Source: Flavobacteriales bacterium (lineage in GTDB: Bacteria > Bacteroidota > Bacteroidia > Flavobacteriales > UBA7430). From it: a stretch of 64,000 nt of DNA. The notes under the pieces are model-generated. The model was not told the DNA's origin, did not search any database, and saw only the letters and a program-made list of their open reading frames with translations. The stretch covers positions 1 through 64,000 of the forward strand of contig NZJX01000019.1 of the NCBI GenBank assembly GCA_002692065.1, in the 5' to 3' direction. Position numbers and translations under genes: made by a program. Shown piece by piece: positions 61,831 through 64,000 of this stretch. Numbering within the stretch: position 1 is the first letter of the stretch; every line of letters begins with the position of its first letter.

Positions 61831-62311
61831 ATTGATTTTTAGTTATTTTTTTATTATTATTCATATAAAAATCTAAACCATTTAAAACTGAACTTAAATA
61901 GGACTTTAACTTTGGAATAATATATAATTTGTATGGTATATAACTTATGAATCTGGGGATTTTTTTTAATAAATAAGGATAAATAGAAATTTTAATATAA
62001 TTTTTTCCATATTCGTTATATAAACTCCATTCAACATAAGATAATTTAGATTTATTTGAACCAATTGTGAGGGTATATCCTTTGTTTTTATGCCAAGATA
62101 AAAAAGTCCTAGTATAACATCTTCCATTGAGATATATCAACAAATCTGAGGAATTCACCCCACACCAATCAATAATTTTATTTGTTTTACAAAAGGGATG
62201 AAATAGTTCAAGATTATTTTTTGATGATATTACATCCCAAATTTCATTTAAAGGGAATTTTAATTGTTTTTTTAAACTTATTTCCCATGTTTTTGGTTTG
62301 GACTGAATCAT
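61805..62311 (-). CDS. SRPBCC-family-like protein
   Basis: LKFPLNEIWDVISSKNNLELFHPFCKTNKII; overlaps PaaI ORF by 26 nt. Confidence 0.5.
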   Translation of the reverse strand: MIQSKPKTWEISLKKQLKFPLNEIWDVISSKNNLELFHPFCKTNKIIDWCGVNSSDLLIYLNGRCYTRTFLSWHKNKGYTLTIGSNKSKLSYVEWSLYNEYGKNYIKISIYPYLLKKIPRFISYIPYKLYIIPKLKSYLSSVLNGLDFYMNNNKKITKNQFGKHSWFS

Positions 62312-62312
62312 A

Positions 62313-62720
62313 TTAATAATTTAAATTAATAAGAGAATCTTCATATTCATAAAAGATTTGCTTCGAATTTTGTGGAATTATTAAACTTGAAATATTATAA
62401 CAAAATTCACCAAATAAAAGAGCAAAACACCCGTCATTATTTGCTTCATGACTTAATTTTAAAATTATTGAGTCATTTGATATATTATGTTTAGATAATA
62501 ACTCAAAGTAATGTGGTTCACAACCTCCACCGTATGACAAGTTAATTTTTAAAAATAATCCTTCAATATTTACTGAATCTAAACCATATGGATCAAAAGC
62601 AAAGTTGTTAAAATCTGATTCTATTAAAATTGAATCACAATTATTATTATTTGAAATTCTATTGCAAGCAATAAAGGTTGAAATAAAGACAAATAAAATT
62701 ATAAATCTAGTTATAAACAT
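62313..62720 (-). CDS. Hypothetical lipoprotein
   Basis: Lipobox ISTFIACN; LKINLSYGGGCEPHYFELL. Confidence 0.5.
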   Translation of the reverse strand: MFITRFIILFVFISTFIACNRISNNNNCDSILIESDFNNFAFDPYGLDSVNIEGLFLKINLSYGGGCEPHYFELLSKHNISNDSIILKLSHEANNDGCFALLFGEFCYNISSLIIPQNSKQIFYEYEDSLINLNY

Positions 62721-63162
62721 ATATATAAATATTTAAAGATAAGGCTACAAATAACCAAATTAAATAAGGTAAAATTAATAAAGAATAAAATTTCATATAA
62801 TTAAAATATTTGATAAAAAAATAAAATAAGGATATAATTAGTATAAAAATTATAAAAATTCCAGTTATGATATAATTTAACTTAAAAAAAATAAAACTCC
62901 ATGATGAGTTTAGAGATAATTGCAATATATAATTTAATAAAACTTTAATTTTAATAGATACTTTGAAAAATAAAATAGTTATGTAAAATGAGTACAAAAA
63001 AAATATTAGAGACCAAATGAATTTGAATGTCCAATTAGGTGGGGTCCAAAATGGTTTCGTTAGTGAACTATACCATTCATAAGGGAATTCCTTTAATGAA
63101 AAACTTCCTAAAAACAAAAAGAAAAAGTTTATTAGTAAGTAAAATGGGAAATTTTTTAACAA
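62707..63162 (-). CDS. TspO/MBR family protein
   Basis: YEWYSSLTKPFWTPPNWTFKFIWSLIFFLYSFY..LQLSLNSSWSFIFF. Confidence 0.9.
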   Translation of the reverse strand: MLKNFPFYLLINFFFLFLGSFSLKEFPYEWYSSLTKPFWTPPNWTFKFIWSLIFFLYSFYITILFFKVSIKIKVLLNYILQLSLNSSWSFIFFKLNYIITGIFIIFILIISLFYFFIKYFNYMKFYSLLILPYLIWLFVALSLNIYIYVYN

Positions 63163-63187
63163 TAGATTAGGTTCTAAAAATTAAATG

Positions 63188-63272
63188 CGGAGAGAGAGGG
63201 ATTCGAACCCCCGGTACCTCGCGGTACAATGGTTTTCAAGACCACCGCATTCGACCACTCTGCCATCTCTCC
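63188..63272 (-). tRNA. tRNA-Ser (anticodon TGA)
   Basis: Minus strand GGAGAGATGGCAGAGTGGTCGAATGCG GTGGT-CTTGAAA-ACCAT ..long variable arm.. GGGGGTTCGAATCCC TCTCTCC; CCA not encoded. Confidence 0.93.
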
Positions 63273-63349
63273 TTAAAATTTCAATACAAATATAATTTAA
63301 TTAATTATATGCTAACAAAATTATTTAAATTTACTTCAAATAAAAAAAA

Positions 63350-64000
63350 TTGAAATATAAATTAAAAATACTAATATTATTTTCTCATGTTATTATTAAT
63401 ATCCTATTAAATAACAATCTTTATTGTCAGATTACCAAAGCAAACTTTAACTTTTACCAATTTGAAAATAATTCAAAACAAAAATATTTAGAATATTATT
63501 TATCATTTAACAGTAATAATTTAAATTTTGTACTAAATGATTCATCAATTTATCAAGCATTTGTAAATGTTAATATTAAAATTAAAAACTCAAATACTGA
63601 AATATATTCTGATGAGTATACTTTTGTTACTCCTAAAAATAAAACTATTCCTTTAAAAAATATTTTTATCGAGAAAAAAAAAATATTTATTAATAATGGT
63701 GACTATATCATGGACATAATGATAAAAGATGAAAATTCAAATAGCAACGAAGTTATTTCTAATCACAATTTTAAAATTATAGATTATGAAAAAAATATTT
63801 ATATATCAGATATCATTTTAATAGAAAAATATAATATTGATGAAAGTAATAGCAAACTTAACAAAAATGGAGTAAATATAATTCCAATTTTTTATGAAAA
63901 GAATGTATTCATAAATGACTATATTAAACAATTATACTTCTATTTTGAGTGGTATAACTTAAGAAATAATATTAATGAATCAGAAAATTATATGATTAGT
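63350..64000 (+). CDS. Secreted protein, possibly GWxTD-domain family (partial, runs off window)
   Basis: Open frame to window end: TTG start MKYKLKILILFSHVIINILLNNNLYCQITKANFNFYQFENNSKQKYLEYYLSF...; not listed in the ORF track. Confidence 0.4.
   Translation, partial: MKYKLKILILFSHVIINILLNNNLYCQITKANFNFYQFENNSKQKYLEYYLSFNSNNLNFVLNDSSIYQAFVNVNIKIKNSNTEIYSDEYTFVTPKNKTIPLKNIFIEKKKIFINNGDYIMDIMIKDENSNSNEVISNHNFKIIDYEKNIYISDIILIEKYNIDESNSKLNKNGVNIIPIFYEKNVFINDYIKQLYFYFEWYNLRNNINESENYMIS

Noticed and set aside
1-64000. CRISPR array, transposon, prophage or toxin/defence island
   Set aside because: No regularly spaced repeats, Cas, transposase, integrase or phage proteins recognised.

Overview
AT-rich Bacteroidota (Flavobacteriales-like) chromosomal segment. 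No CRISPR array, transposase or prophage was seen. Housekeeping part: prmA fragment, mutS2 (multiply frameshifted), S46 dipeptidyl-peptidase (DPP11-like), split 5'-nucleotidase, dnaA (frameshifted), uvrA, tRNA-Arg(ACG), CotH/CHU_C secreted protein, NhaC antiporter, mutL, two rhomboids, mtaB, lgt, a small carotenoid cluster, FutA/FbpABC iron ABC transporter, an HtrA protease, TspO and tRNA-Ser(TGA). The accessory core (about 28.7-54.8 kb) is a glucan-utilisation region. A complete oxidative Entner-Doudoroff arm (zwf-pgl-edd-eda) is divergent from a tightly packed ~17 kb operon: sugar-porter MFS, GH94-type phosphorylase, T9SS glycan-binding protein, clan-A hydrolase, two consecutive outer-membrane beta-barrels, two lipoproteins, GH16, GH3 and GH26. 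It is followed by gap (GAPDH) and a 1092-aa modular clan-A hydrolase. The operon has no recognisable SusC/SusD pair and no regulator, so the two beta-barrels plus lipoproteins are candidates for a non-canonical glycan uptake system. A second theme is a series of single-base homopolymer frameshifts (mutS2 x3, dnaA, GH94, a lipoprotein). These are most simply sequencing or assembly errors, but could reflect transcriptional slippage. All assignments come from reading motifs by eye; no database search was run.
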